Shown piece after piece: positions 34,501 to 43,117 of a stretch of DNA of 64,000 nucleotides. The stretch lies in the NCBI RefSeq assembly GCF_900186865.1, contig NZ_LT906480.1, positions 1,506,001 through 1,570,000 of the forward strand, given 5' to 3'. A model generated the notes under the pieces. That model searched no databases and was not told where the DNA came from. It was given only the letters and a program-made list of their open reading frames with translations. Origin of the DNA: Stenotrophomonas maltophilia (lineage in GTDB: Bacteria; Pseudomonadota; Gammaproteobacteria; Xanthomonadales; Xanthomonadaceae). Each line of letters starts with the position of its first letter. Positions within the stretch are counted from its first letter, which is position 1. The position numbers and the translations under genes were made by a program.

Positions 34501-36349
34501 TGCCCTGGGCGACGTGCCCGGCAGCGTTGCGCCTTCCCAGCCGGTCCGATACTGGCACCGCGCCGTTCTTGCCGGTGCATTCGTTTTTGGCTTGGCCTAC
34601 GTGGGGAGCATGGGCGTTGCCTGGCTCTTGCCGAATCCCGATGGCTCGCTCATCCGTTTTGCCGATGCCTTAAAAGGCGGACTGGTGACCGCCTACCACT
34701 TCCTGACCGTCGGCATCTCGGCTCGGGCTCCGGCACGGGAGTTCATCGAACTGGTGTCCTACCACCACCCAGTGGCGACGTGGTCCCGGATCGGGGTGTC
34801 GCTTCTGCTGGCGGTGGGCCTTGGCCTTCGCATGTTCCTCAAGGCAGCTGAGCCGGTGAGCAACACTTGGCACCTGTCCGGACCGCGGCTATTGGAAGGA
34901 AAGGAGGCCGTGGACGAAGCCCGGCACCGCTCGATAGCCCCTAAAGACGCCGAGGCGGATCCCTTCGCCCTGTCCCTCCACCCCGATCTGTTGCTGTCAA
35001 AAAAGCACTGGGCGCGCCACGTCTTGATCACCGGTTCGGTGGGGTCGGGCAAGAGTGTCATCCTCAAGCACATCCTGGAACAGCTAACGCGACTGAAGAG
35101 CGCAAAGTTGTTCCTTTACGACATCAAAGGCGACTTCACGTCGATCTTTAAAAGGCCCATCATCGTGTCGCCCTTCGATGCGCGCTCCCACGTGTGGGAC
35201 GTCGCCGCCGACGTGCGGACCCCGACCCAGGCGGCGGCGTTTGCTGCCTCGATCATCCCGGAGGGCGACGGGAACGCCAAGTTCTGGACGATGGCCGCGC
35301 AAGACCTGTTGATCGGGTGCGTGCGCGAACTCCAGAACACCCGGCCTGGCCAGTGGGGGTGGCCCGATCTGGCGGCCTTGGTGCGCCGCCCGGCTGCAGA
35401 GATGGCCGCAGGCATGCGCCCGCATTACCCCCGCGGCGCCGCACTGGTGCGTGATCCGGAGAGCCAAACCACGTCCAGCGTGCTGTCTTCCCTCGGGGGC
35501 TTCACCCGCCTCATCGACGACCTGGCCACCGCATGGCCCAAGGTTGGCAAGCGCCGTTTCTCGATGACCGAGTGGATACGGGACGACTACACCGGGCGCA
35601 AGCAGGTCATCGTTCAATCCGGACCCGACCCAACCCTGACGAAGGCCTACATCGCCGCCATGATCAACGTGGCCGTGCCAGATCTCATTGGGCCAGGTTT
35701 GCCGGACAACGAGGGCGGGCGTGGGCTCTACTTCGTGTTCGACGAGCTGACCAGCGCCGGGCGCTTGAACATCGATCCCTTGTTGGCGTTGGGACGCAGC
35801 AAAGGCGTGGTGGCCATCATGGCGGTCCAGGATCACTCCCAGATTGAGTTGGTTTATGGGGACAAGACCGCCCAGGCCTTCTCATCGCTGGTGGGCACCC
35901 ACGTGGTGTGCCAAGTGCAGATGGGGGCGACCCGGGACAAGCTGGCCAGCCAGCTCGGCAAGCGGAGAATCGCCTGGCGTGGGCACGAAGACAAGGCCCA
36001 GATTCACGAAGAGAGCCGCGCGTTGGTTTCCAGCGGTGAGCTCACCGACCGGTTGGGTTTCCGCAAAGGCAATCGCTACGGTTCCGAGAAGTGGGGCATC
36101 GAGGCGATCGTCCAAATGGGCGGGGACGTGCTGTTGCTGACGTGGCCCGGCAGGAGCCATCCAACGGTTCGCGAAGGGCAGGTGGCCGCCGCGTGGACCA
36201 CCAAGCCGGCCGGTGTGGTGGGAGAAGCTGAATTGCCCCCTTTGACCGGTGACGCGTTGGCCTTCCCAACCACCGCAGAAGGCATCGACACGGTCCAGCG
36301 GGTGCTGACCATGACACCCGAGGAAATCGACGCGCTTTTCAAGCGGTGA
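34478..36349 (+). CDS. Type IV coupling protein, VirD4/TrwB-like
   Basis: 623 residues. Two membrane helices near the N-terminus (HRAVLAGAFVFGLAYVGSMGVAWLL, about 27-51, and WSRIGVSLLLAVGLGLRMFL, about 102-121) anchor the protein. The P-loop is GSVGSGKS (186-193) and Walker B is LYFVFDEL (417-424), with the RecA-like and helical domains between them. The glutamine-rich motif VAIMAVQDHSQIELVYG follows. This is the standard architecture of TrwB/TraD hexameric coupling ATPases that bring the relaxosome to the secretion channel. It lies directly upstream of the relaxase gene. Confidence 0.88.
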   Translation: MSKPKPFDALGDVPGSVAPSQPVRYWHRAVLAGAFVFGLAYVGSMGVAWLLPNPDGSLIRFADALKGGLVTAYHFLTVGISARAPAREFIELVSYHHPVATWSRIGVSLLLAVGLGLRMFLKAAEPVSNTWHLSGPRLLEGKEAVDEARHRSIAPKDAEADPFALSLHPDLLLSKKHWARHVLITGSVGSGKSVILKHILEQLTRLKSAKLFLYDIKGDFTSIFKRPIIVSPFDARSHVWDVAADVRTPTQAAAFAASIIPEGDGNAKFWTMAAQDLLIGCVRELQNTRPGQWGWPDLAALVRRPAAEMAAGMRPHYPRGAALVRDPESQTTSSVLSSLGGFTRLIDDLATAWPKVGKRRFSMTEWIRDDYTGRKQVIVQSGPDPTLTKAYIAAMINVAVPDLIGPGLPDNEGGRGLYFVFDELTSAGRLNIDPLLALGRSKGVVAIMAVQDHSQIELVYGDKTAQAFSSLVGTHVVCQVQMGATRDKLASQLGKRRIAWRGHEDKAQIHEESRALVSSGELTDRLGFRKGNRYGSEKWGIEAIVQMGGDVLLLTWPGRSHPTVREGQVAAAWTTKPAGVVGEAELPPLTGDALAFPTTAEGIDTVQRVLTMTPEEIDALFKR

Positions 36350-36413
36350 TCGGCCTTGCCAACTCTCCGTTTTCTGGGACCTTGGAACAGTCAACGTTCT
36401 TTAAGGGAGCCCC

Positions 36414-39248
36414 ATGATCAATTGCACCCGCATCGATGCCCGCGGCCACAACAAGAACAACGGAAACATGTTCGACTACATGCTGGCCACCGAGCGCCTG
36501 GCCATCGACAGCGCCGTGGCCTATTACGCCGGCAGCGGTCCCGATCCGCGGCAGACGCTCAATTGGGGCGGCAAGCTCGCCGCCGAACTCGACCTGGAAG
36601 ATCAACCGGTCACCCGAAGGGTGATGGAGTTGCTGGGCAAGGGCTTTTCACCCACCGGAAGGCCGTTGTGCAAAAACGCGGGAGAGGAGCCCCAATTGGT
36701 CATCAAGACGGATCGCATGGGCAACGTGCGACTGGACGACGATGGCAAGCCAATGGAGAAGTGGGAGGGCGGCCATCGGGTCGGGTTTGATCTGACCATC
36801 TCCGCCCCGGGGGACGTGAGCGTGGCGTTTGCGCTGGCGGATGATCGCGAGAAGCTGGCCATCCTGGAGGCCCACCGCCAGGCCTGCGCCGTGGCCATGC
36901 GCTACATCGAAAGCAAAGTGGAGACCCGGCGCGGACAAGGAGGCGTAGACGTTATAGGCACGGCGGGATTGGTATGGACAGCCGCCGATCATGTCAGCAA
37001 CCGGAACGTGGAACCCGACCTGCACACCCATCACCTGGTCTACGGGATCTCGATGGGCGAGGACGGTCAGTGGGGCACCTTCGACGCCATCGAAATCTAC
37101 CGTCACCGGCACGCCGCGGATCACCTTTACAAAGTCGAGCTCTACGCCGCGATGAAAGCGCTGGGCTATGGGATTCAGCGGGAACGCGAGGTGGACGTGA
37201 TGGGGCACGAAACGGGCCAGACTCTCACCACGATTGCCGGCATCGACCGGGAGCTGGTGCTTCAGACGAAGACCCGCCGCCAAGAAATCCTGGACTACGT
37301 CAAGGAACACCCCAACGCCAGCCACGACGAGGCCTGCAAGGCCACCCGCAAAAAAAAGGAAGAACCGCCCTTCGAGCAGGTCGTCAAGGACTGGCAGCAA
37401 ACCTTCGCCAACATCGCTAAAGAGCACCCGGAGCTGGTTCCCACCACCCAGTCGCTCAAGCAGACGAAAGGCCAACACCTGGACCCGCATACGTTTGACG
37501 AGGTTTTGCAGCGCATGCACGAAAACGAGGCGATGTTCTGCGAGCATGACCTGGTCCGGGAGTTGGGGATGGAGTTCGCAGGACAAAAAAATTCAGAAGA
37601 AATCCTCAGGATGGTGAATGAGTTCACCGAGCAGGACGATCTGGTGCGCGTGAAAGCCGAATACCTCCACGAAGACGACCGGGGCGTTCGGTTGGCGCGC
37701 AAGCACCGGGAGGATCGCTTCTGCGCCACCTGGATGGTCGAATGGGAGGCCGAGATCATCCGCCGCTCGAAAGAGCGGGAGAACGAGACGGACCTCAAGC
37801 TGTTCCGCTCCACCGTGGATCGGGAGATCGCCGCTTACGAGAAGCGCAAGGGCTTTACCCTCACAGAGGAGCAGAAAGCCGCCATCGGTCACCTCACCTA
37901 CGGCACGGCCGGTGTGGGGGTCATGTCGGGGTTGGCCGGCACCGGCAAGACCACCGTGGCCGAGGTCTACAAACAGTGCTTCGAAGCCGAAGGAAAGCAG
38001 TTGATGGGCTTGGCCGTGTCGGGTAAAGCCGCGGCCAAGCTAGAAGAAGAGTCCGGAATGCCCTGCATGTCGGTTGCAAAGTTCTTTTCCCAGCTCCGGC
38101 AGGGCAAGGTTGCTCTGACGAAGAACGTTGTGGTGGTGCTCGATGAAGCCGGCATGGTGGCCACCGATGACACCTTGAAGCTCATGACCTACTGCCAGGG
38201 GGTGGGCGCCAAGCTTGTCATGCAGGGAGACAGTGACCAGCTTCAGCCCATCGCTGCGGGCAACGGCTTTGAGCTGGCGAAGATGGCCTTGGGGGACAAG
38301 AAACTGACCGAAATCCGCCGGCAGAGGAACGCTGATGACCTGGTCACCGCCAACAGCTTCTACGAGCGGGATGACGAGGGAGAGGTCAAGGACATGCGCC
38401 GCGGACACCGCAGCCGCAAAGGCACATTCGATATGGGCGAAGATATCCTGAACAACCTCAAGCAACGCAACTGCATCGACGACTTTGGCACGGAAAGCCA
38501 GGCCATCAAAGCGTTGGTGGAGGATTACTTGAAAGACAGGACGCCCATGGACGAGAAGCTGGTCTTGGCCCACACGCGCTCTGAAGTCAAAGCGCTTACC
38601 ACGGGCATCCGAACGGGGCTCCAGGAGCAAGGCGTGCTGGACAAAGAGGAGTTCACCTTCCGATCGATCGTGAAAGGCCAATGGGAAGACCTGACGCTCT
38701 CCCGCCGCGACCGTGTGATGTTCACGGCGACCAACAACGACTTGGGTGTCATCAACGGCACCGAGGGCACGGTGGAGAGTATTCGGAAGGACAAATCCGG
38801 TGGCTACGACCTGGTGGTGCGCATCGACTCTTCGAACCCGAATGAAGAAGGACGCATCCTGGAGTTCAACACCAGCGAGCACAACGCCTTGGCCCACCGG
38901 TATGCCATGACCGTTCACAAGGCGCAGGGGCAGGGGAAATCCGAGGTTTACCACTTGGCCACGAACATGGGAATGCTCGACCAGCAGTCGGCGTTGGTGG
39001 CGTTCACTCGCCTCACCAAAGGCAGCTACCGCATGTTTACGACCGACGAGATGATGGATCGCATGGCCGAGCGGCTGGGCACCGAACGGCACAAGGAAAT
39101 GGCGCTGAGCGTGGGACTGTCCAGCAAGCAGGCGGACCCGGTGCGCAACCTGGTCCAAGAAGTGGAAGCGCTGCTGGCCGGGTTGAAATCCGAAACCGAG
39201 GTGCCAATCTCGAACGCGGAACGGCGCGAGATGAGGCTTACCCGGTGA
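36414..39248 (+). CDS. traI: MobF-family relaxase-helicase (TrwC/TraI-like)
   Basis: 944 residues. The N-terminal relaxase has candidate catalytic tyrosines Tyr22, Tyr37 and Tyr38 (MFDYMLATER, AVAYYAGSG), a WGG motif, and the metal-binding histidines H193 plus H204/H206/H207 in PDLHTHHLVYG, where classical MobF has HTH followed by N. The C-terminal helicase has P-loop GLAGTGKT (506-513) and Walker B VVVVLDEA (572-579), then a RecD-like domain with VHKAQGQGKSEVYH. It nicks oriT, stays attached to the 5' end and unwinds the strand. The ATG at 36414 follows AAGGGAGCCCC. It is part of the coupling-protein operon. Confidence 0.92.
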   Translation: MINCTRIDARGHNKNNGNMFDYMLATERLAIDSAVAYYAGSGPDPRQTLNWGGKLAAELDLEDQPVTRRVMELLGKGFSPTGRPLCKNAGEEPQLVIKTDRMGNVRLDDDGKPMEKWEGGHRVGFDLTISAPGDVSVAFALADDREKLAILEAHRQACAVAMRYIESKVETRRGQGGVDVIGTAGLVWTAADHVSNRNVEPDLHTHHLVYGISMGEDGQWGTFDAIEIYRHRHAADHLYKVELYAAMKALGYGIQREREVDVMGHETGQTLTTIAGIDRELVLQTKTRRQEILDYVKEHPNASHDEACKATRKKKEEPPFEQVVKDWQQTFANIAKEHPELVPTTQSLKQTKGQHLDPHTFDEVLQRMHENEAMFCEHDLVRELGMEFAGQKNSEEILRMVNEFTEQDDLVRVKAEYLHEDDRGVRLARKHREDRFCATWMVEWEAEIIRRSKERENETDLKLFRSTVDREIAAYEKRKGFTLTEEQKAAIGHLTYGTAGVGVMSGLAGTGKTTVAEVYKQCFEAEGKQLMGLAVSGKAAAKLEEESGMPCMSVAKFFSQLRQGKVALTKNVVVVLDEAGMVATDDTLKLMTYCQGVGAKLVMQGDSDQLQPIAAGNGFELAKMALGDKKLTEIRRQRNADDLVTANSFYERDDEGEVKDMRRGHRSRKGTFDMGEDILNNLKQRNCIDDFGTESQAIKALVEDYLKDRTPMDEKLVLAHTRSEVKALTTGIRTGLQEQGVLDKEEFTFRSIVKGQWEDLTLSRRDRVMFTATNNDLGVINGTEGTVESIRKDKSGGYDLVVRIDSSNPNEEGRILEFNTSEHNALAHRYAMTVHKAQGQGKSEVYHLATNMGMLDQQSALVAFTRLTKGSYRMFTTDEMMDRMAERLGTERHKEMALSVGLSSKQADPVRNLVQEVEALLAGLKSETEVPISNAERREMRLTR

Positions 39249-39694
39249 CGCATCGGGCCAGCGCCAACACGCTGATCACCACCACTACCCATGGCCACCA
39301 CCCCACGCGTTCGGAGGGGGCTTTCACCGGTGTTCCCAGCTGCCACCGCCGTTGGTGGGCCAACCCGCGCACGTGGGCCGTGGCCCGCCGGTGCGGGTTG
39401 GCCCACCAACGGCGGTGGCTTGGCGTAGATGCGCCATCCCTCCCGGGAGGCCTTCACCCGCCACGCCTGCTCATACGCCTCGGTTTCCGCCCGGGTGGCT
39501 GTCACCACCTCCAGCGCATGGAACCGGAAGGGACGGTGCCAGCCGCCTTTGGGGGAGCGGTGCTGCTTCTCCCGCTGCTGCGGGTTCGAGCTTTGGCCGA
39601 TGTAACAGCCCCCGTCGTCGAACAGCAGGGCGTAAAGGGTGCGGGGCAGGGCGTGATACTTCTCGCTGCGTCCCAGGTTGTGGCGATGGGTCAT
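39026..39694 (-). CDS. GIY-YIG nuclease, 3' part antisense to the relaxase gene
   Basis: 222 residues from the ATG at 39694. The nuclease domain occupies about residues 10-90: TLYALLFDDGGCYIGQSSNPQQREKQHRSPKGGWHRPFRFHALEVVTATRAETEAYEQAWRV, with GIY-YIG represented by LYALL...CYIGQSS, an Arg, and a Glu. The C-terminal 120 residues lie over the 26-bp inverted repeat and 223 bases of the relaxase gene in antisense; they look low-complexity and may not be a fold. The upstream start region contains the operator at 39706. Mobile-element GIY-YIG enzymes cut DNA for homing or restriction. Confidence 0.7.
   Translation of the reverse strand: MTHRHNLGRSEKYHALPRTLYALLFDDGGCYIGQSSNPQQREKQHRSPKGGWHRPFRFHALEVVTATRAETEAYEQAWRVKASREGWRIYAKPPPLVGQPAPAGHGPRARVGPPTAVAAGNTGESPLRTRGVVAMGSGGDQRVGAGPMRHRVSLISRRSAFEIGTSVSDFNPASSASTSWTRLRTGSACLLDSPTLSAISLCRSVPSRSAMRSIISSVVNMR
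39343..39418. repeat. Perfect 26-bp inverted repeat with 24-base loop
   Basis: Left arm 39343-39368 and right arm 39393-39418 are exact reverse complements over 26 bases (starting CCACCGCCGTTGGTGGGCC...). It lies 95 bases after the relaxase stop, inside the low-complexity middle of the antisense GIY-YIG gene. A perfect GC-rich stem this long suggests a functional structure or recent duplication. It could be a terminator for the relaxase transcript (no T tract follows), or an oriT-like or single-strand origin hairpin; both are inferred from location. Confidence 0.85.
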
Positions 39695-39705
39695 GGTCTC
39701 TCCGT

Positions 39706-39723
39706 GAGTAAAACGACCCACTC
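39706..39723. promoter_or_regulatory. 18-bp operator, copy upstream of the GIY-YIG gene
   Basis: GAGTAAAACGACCCACTC, followed by ACGAATAGATCAGA. It lies just upstream of the minus-strand ATG at 39694. The downstream flank ACTCACGAATAGATCAGA is repeated exactly at the operator of the YadA gene (42921), suggesting shared -10 elements. Confidence 0.65.
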
Positions 39724-39833
39724 ACGAATAGATCAGAATTTGAAGTTGGCAAGCCTGCTGCGAAGGACGTTAGAGGCCACGCGTCGCTTGCGTGTAATCT
39801 CTTCGCAGTTCATGGCAAGCATGGGGCTGGCAA

Positions 39834-40616
39834 GTGACCTTTAAGTTTCCGGTTGGACCATCCAAGGGACGTTGCAACATATGCGGGCTGGAAACCGACC
39901 TGACCGAAAATCACGTGCCACCCAAGGCGTGGGCTCAAGGCATCGCTCTGAGGGTGTCCAGCGTCGCCGATGCAATCAGTGGAGAGAAGAAGCCGCGGTC
40001 GCACAAGATGCCCAATGGCGTTTGCTTCAGGAGCATCTGCCGGACCTGCAACGGCTCGGTGCTTTCTCGATACGACAAGGCGCTTGTATCGATGAGCCGG
40101 CAGGTGACGGAGATCTTGCGTGATCGAAGCAAGGTCACCTACTACCAGAGCATCCGCATCCAGCCGCAGCTTGTGGCAAGGGGAGTTCTGGGCCACATGT
40201 CATCGGTGGGCTTGAATCGCTACGACGAACGCCACAGCCAGCACCTGTTCGATGACCGGTCAGATCTTCTACGCCAGGTTCGGCTTCACTACTGGGTGTA
40301 TCCCTACAGCGGGAGAACGGTTCTTCGCGACTTCGGGCTGGGCATCTTGGGCGGGAAAGGCAGTTCGGCGATCTATGTCCTGAAGGCCTATCCGCTGGCC
40401 TTTGCAATGGTCTGGAACAGGGACTTTCAGTTCGAAGACCGGCAGCCGCAGAGCTTTGACCCGTTCGCTGGGTTCGAGCCAGACCAAGAGGCGAACCTCC
40501 CGCTGGAGTTCGTGGGCCTGCCGGGACAGGTTTGGCCAGAGCACGTCCAGGGGAATACGTTCGCGGTCCTTCATTCCGATGGTGCGTTCGTGGCAACGGA
40601 GAAAGGACGGGGCTAG
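39834..40616 (+). CDS. HNH-like protein with four-cysteine zinc site
   Basis: 260 residues from a GTG. CNICG (GRCNICGLETDLTENHVPPKAW) and CRTCN (SICRTCNGSVLSRYDKAL) form a paired zinc site around ENHVPP, as in HNH-fold proteins annotated as nucleases on islands. The rest (LHYWVYPYSGRTVLRDFGLGILGGKGSS) is unrecognised. It begins in the region of a GCAAG-repeat leader and ends 65 bases before a convergent terminator. A defence or maintenance nuclease is possible. Confidence 0.65.
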   Translation: MTFKFPVGPSKGRCNICGLETDLTENHVPPKAWAQGIALRVSSVADAISGEKKPRSHKMPNGVCFRSICRTCNGSVLSRYDKALVSMSRQVTEILRDRSKVTYYQSIRIQPQLVARGVLGHMSSVGLNRYDERHSQHLFDDRSDLLRQVRLHYWVYPYSGRTVLRDFGLGILGGKGSSAIYVLKAYPLAFAMVWNRDFQFEDRQPQSFDPFAGFEPDQEANLPLEFVGLPGQVWPEHVQGNTFAVLHSDGAFVATEKGRG

Positions 40617-40680
40617 GTTTGGGTGGTTTCGGCTCTTCTGGAGCGGAGGGGCTGGCGATAGCAGCAGCGTTCCAAAGAAA

Positions 40681-40705
40681 AAGCCCGGGCTGGGCCCGGG
40701 CTTTT
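40681..40705. terminator. Bidirectional rho-independent terminator
   Basis: AAGCCCGGG-CTGGG-CCCGGGCTTTT, with T after and A before the stem, so it can stop transcripts from both the 39834 gene and the convergent small gene at 40731. Confidence 0.85.
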
Positions 40706-40730
40706 CATATCGGTCAACGGGGAGCGTGGC

Positions 40731-40907
40731 TCAACGCGCGTTCACCGGGTGTGCGGTGGGCAGCTGGCTAGCCGCTACCGCAATGGTCGTCTGATACACC
40801 ACTTCGTGTGCCACGCCGATAGCGACACCAAGCGGATGCTTCTTTAAGCGATAAATCGTGCTCTTGAAGCTTTCAATTGCCTTGCTTACAACATTCTTCT
40901 TTTTCAT
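40731..40907 (-). CDS. Small membrane-associated protein of unknown function
   Basis: 58 residues: MKKKNVVSKAIESFKSTIYRLKKHPLGVAIGVAHEVVYQTTIAVAASQLPTAHPVNAR. A basic amphipathic start is followed by a weak hydrophobic stretch. The ATG at 40907 is preceded on its strand by AAGGAACCAAAA, a good ribosome site; a longer frame exists but has no such site. The region is AT-richer than its surroundings, suggesting a separate origin. Confidence 0.5.
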   Translation of the reverse strand: MKKKNVVSKAIESFKSTIYRLKKHPLGVAIGVAHEVVYQTTIAVAASQLPTAHPVNAR

Positions 40908-41208
40908 TTTTGGTTCCTTGTAATTTTTTTTATCAACACATTTGACTTCTTCCTTTGCCTTTAGGTTAACCACCCATCGTCTGAGGGCTTTCAGAGCGAT
41001 GGCAAACGACGTTACGACCATTGCGACAACCCAGGACTTGCACCCGGAACTGTCCACAAATTCGGATGAGGCGATTATACGGCGAAAGAGGAAGATTTTC
41101 AACGAAAACAATTGTATTTGAATTGTTTTTGTGCTTGGAGTTCGCGAACAAGGGCCCCGAAGGGCCCTTGCCGAGATACGATCACCTCCTTTTCGCCGCT
41201 GAGATTCG
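40908..41208. other. Non-coding gap with terminator hairpin
   Basis: 301 bases without a supported gene, AT-rich in the middle. At 41149-41170 a stem CAAGGGCCC / GGGCCCTTG (loop CGAA or GAA) lies about 40 bases past the end of the minus-strand adhesin gene and probably terminates it. Confidence 0.6.
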
Positions 41209-42882
41209 TTACCAACCGATGGCCCAGGCTGCGCCCACGGCCGTGTCCTGTCCGCTGCGGGAAACCCCGATCGAGAAAGCCGATGGGGATCCGCGTGGGG
41301 TGGTCACGTCGCGGGTGTAGCCGATGGAAATGGCGGCTTGGCCGCTGCAGCCACCGACGCCCACGGCCAGGCGGTTGCGGTTCTCCCCATGGATGGCCGA
41401 CGTTGAGGTGGCCATCTGGGCGTTGGCTTGGGCCATGGCGCAGACACCGCTCACCCGCTTGTCGAGCTGGCGGAAACGGCGGTCCGTCAGGTTCCAGCGG
41501 TCGTCTTGCTGCCGCTGGTAGTCCCACAATTGGCCACCGTTGATCGCGTCCGTGGACCCAGGAGCGATCGCCCCTGCAGCCACCCCAGTTACCCGCTGGT
41601 TGCCGGCGTTGATCCCGGATCGGGTGACCGATGGGCCGCCTTGGACAGTGAAGCCGTCGCTGTTGTGGATGGCCTTGGCCACTTGGACCGAGCCCTGCTC
41701 GGAAAGCTCAATGGTGTCTTTCAAGGCAACGGTTTGGGTGCCGTCCCCGTTGTCCGTGACCTCGATGTTGGCCCCGGCCACCGCAGAGCTGCCACCGCCA
41801 TCCTTGCCGTCCTCTCCATCTTGTCCAGCCGGACCTTGGGGGCCTGCTGGCCCTGGTGTTCCGCTTTGTCCGTCCGATCCTGCCGGGCCTGGCTCGCCTT
41901 TATCTCCCTTCAGCGACGCCAACCATTCGCGCTCATTGCCCTGGTAGCCATTGTTCACGGCCACTTGGTAGGCACTGGCACCATCGGAGCCTGCTGGACC
42001 TTGGCCGCCGCCGGGGTTGTTCTCAATGGTGTGAAGTCGTCCGTCGATGTCGTAGAGCGCGTCAGCAACCGTGTGGTAAGTGTTGCCGCTCTGCATAACA
42101 TACGTCGGAGCGATGAATTGTCCATTGACGTAACGTGCACCGGCCCCCAGTGCACCAGCAATAGGATTTAATTGCCCGACTGTCGCAGCGTCTGTGTCGT
42201 AGAGGCCGTCGGCCACGTTGGACACACGGCGCTTAAGCGTAGCGTTACCCACGGAGACGGTGTTGGCTTCGCGGCCGCAGTCGCTGGTAGCGCCGAGGGC
42301 TACGCAGCCATCAGCGTCGGCGTTGGTGAAGGCTCCCAGCGCGGTTGTCGCGGCCTTGGCCCCCAAATGATTGGAATTGAGAGCTCGGCCGCCATCGCCC
42401 ACTACCACAGTGCCTGCGCCAGTAGCTCGAATGTTCTTGCCTACGCCAACCCCTCCTTCATTGCTATTGGAGGGGTTGCCGTTGACTTGGCTGTTGCTGC
42501 CAATGATGGTTGCGTTGTCTCCGTTGCTGTTGTGGCCAACGACGACCGTGCCGCTCACCGCGCCAGCAGGCGCGAACGCGTCGTTTCCAATAACAATGAC
42601 GCCGCCGGCGAGGGCTCGAACCCGAGTTCCGAAGCCAATCGAACCAGTTCCAACGACACTGTCCGCTCCCACTGCGATGCAGTCGCCGAATGCTGCATTG
42701 GGACTTCCAGCGAGGGAGCCCTTTCCCACTGCGACGCAATTGTTGTAGGCGGTCGAGTCGTCACCGGCGGAGGTGCCTTCAGAGTCTGTGGCAGTGGCGT
42801 TGTTGCCAACTTGGGTTTGAGCATTTGCTAAACCCGCTACAAGGACTGCCAACCAAGCGCAGTGGATGAGGGAGCGTTTCAT
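41209..42882 (-). CDS. YadA-type trimeric autotransporter adhesin with collagen-like stalk
   Basis: 557 residues. Signal peptide MKRSLIHCAWLAVLVAGLANAQ, a head of YadA left-handed repeats (repeated VAVG, GSNSQVNG, VVVG, GKNIRATG motifs), a neck-like VSNVADGLYDTDAATVGQLN, then a collagen-like Gly-X-Y region (GDKGEPGPAGSDGQSGTPGP and following), stalk, and a C-terminal YadA anchor (about 70 residues ending AISIGYTRDVTTPRG...VGAAWAIGW). It would display a trimer on the surface. Finding a trimeric adhesin on a transferable element suggests a role in cell contact or biofilm. The operator at 42907 lies immediately upstream. Confidence 0.9.
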   Translation of the reverse strand: MKRSLIHCAWLAVLVAGLANAQTQVGNNATATDSEGTSAGDDSTAYNNCVAVGKGSLAGSPNAAFGDCIAVGADSVVGTGSIGFGTRVRALAGGVIVIGNDAFAPAGAVSGTVVVGHNSNGDNATIIGSNSQVNGNPSNSNEGGVGVGKNIRATGAGTVVVGDGGRALNSNHLGAKAATTALGAFTNADADGCVALGATSDCGREANTVSVGNATLKRRVSNVADGLYDTDAATVGQLNPIAGALGAGARYVNGQFIAPTYVMQSGNTYHTVADALYDIDGRLHTIENNPGGGQGPAGSDGASAYQVAVNNGYQGNEREWLASLKGDKGEPGPAGSDGQSGTPGPAGPQGPAGQDGEDGKDGGGSSAVAGANIEVTDNGDGTQTVALKDTIELSEQGSVQVAKAIHNSDGFTVQGGPSVTRSGINAGNQRVTGVAAGAIAPGSTDAINGGQLWDYQRQQDDRWNLTDRRFRQLDKRVSGVCAMAQANAQMATSTSAIHGENRNRLAVGVGGCSGQAAISIGYTRDVTTPRGSPSAFSIGVSRSGQDTAVGAAWAIGW

Positions 42883-42906
42883 AGGGTGGCCTCCTGGCTC
42901 TGAATT

Positions 42907-42924
42907 GAGTGAGTGTGTGCACTC
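42907..42924. promoter_or_regulatory. 18-bp operator, copy upstream of the adhesin gene
   Basis: GAGTGAGTGTGTGCACTC, followed by ACGAATAGATCAGA. It lies 25 bases upstream of the minus-strand ATG at 42882. The GTGAGT/ACTCAC arms pair. Confidence 0.65.
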
Positions 42925-43117
42925 ACGAATAGATCAGATCCTGGAATGCGCAAGCCCCCCCAACGAAACTTCCCGGCGCAACGGCAGGAGGACCGTTGAG
43001 CCGGGAAGCGGTGGGGCCGACTTTTCCCCACCCCTGTTCTTCTACGTCAGGGAAAAGATTCCGCAAGCCCCCTTGCGCGTTTTCGATTCTCCGCTTGCAT
43101 GGATGTATCGCTCATGT

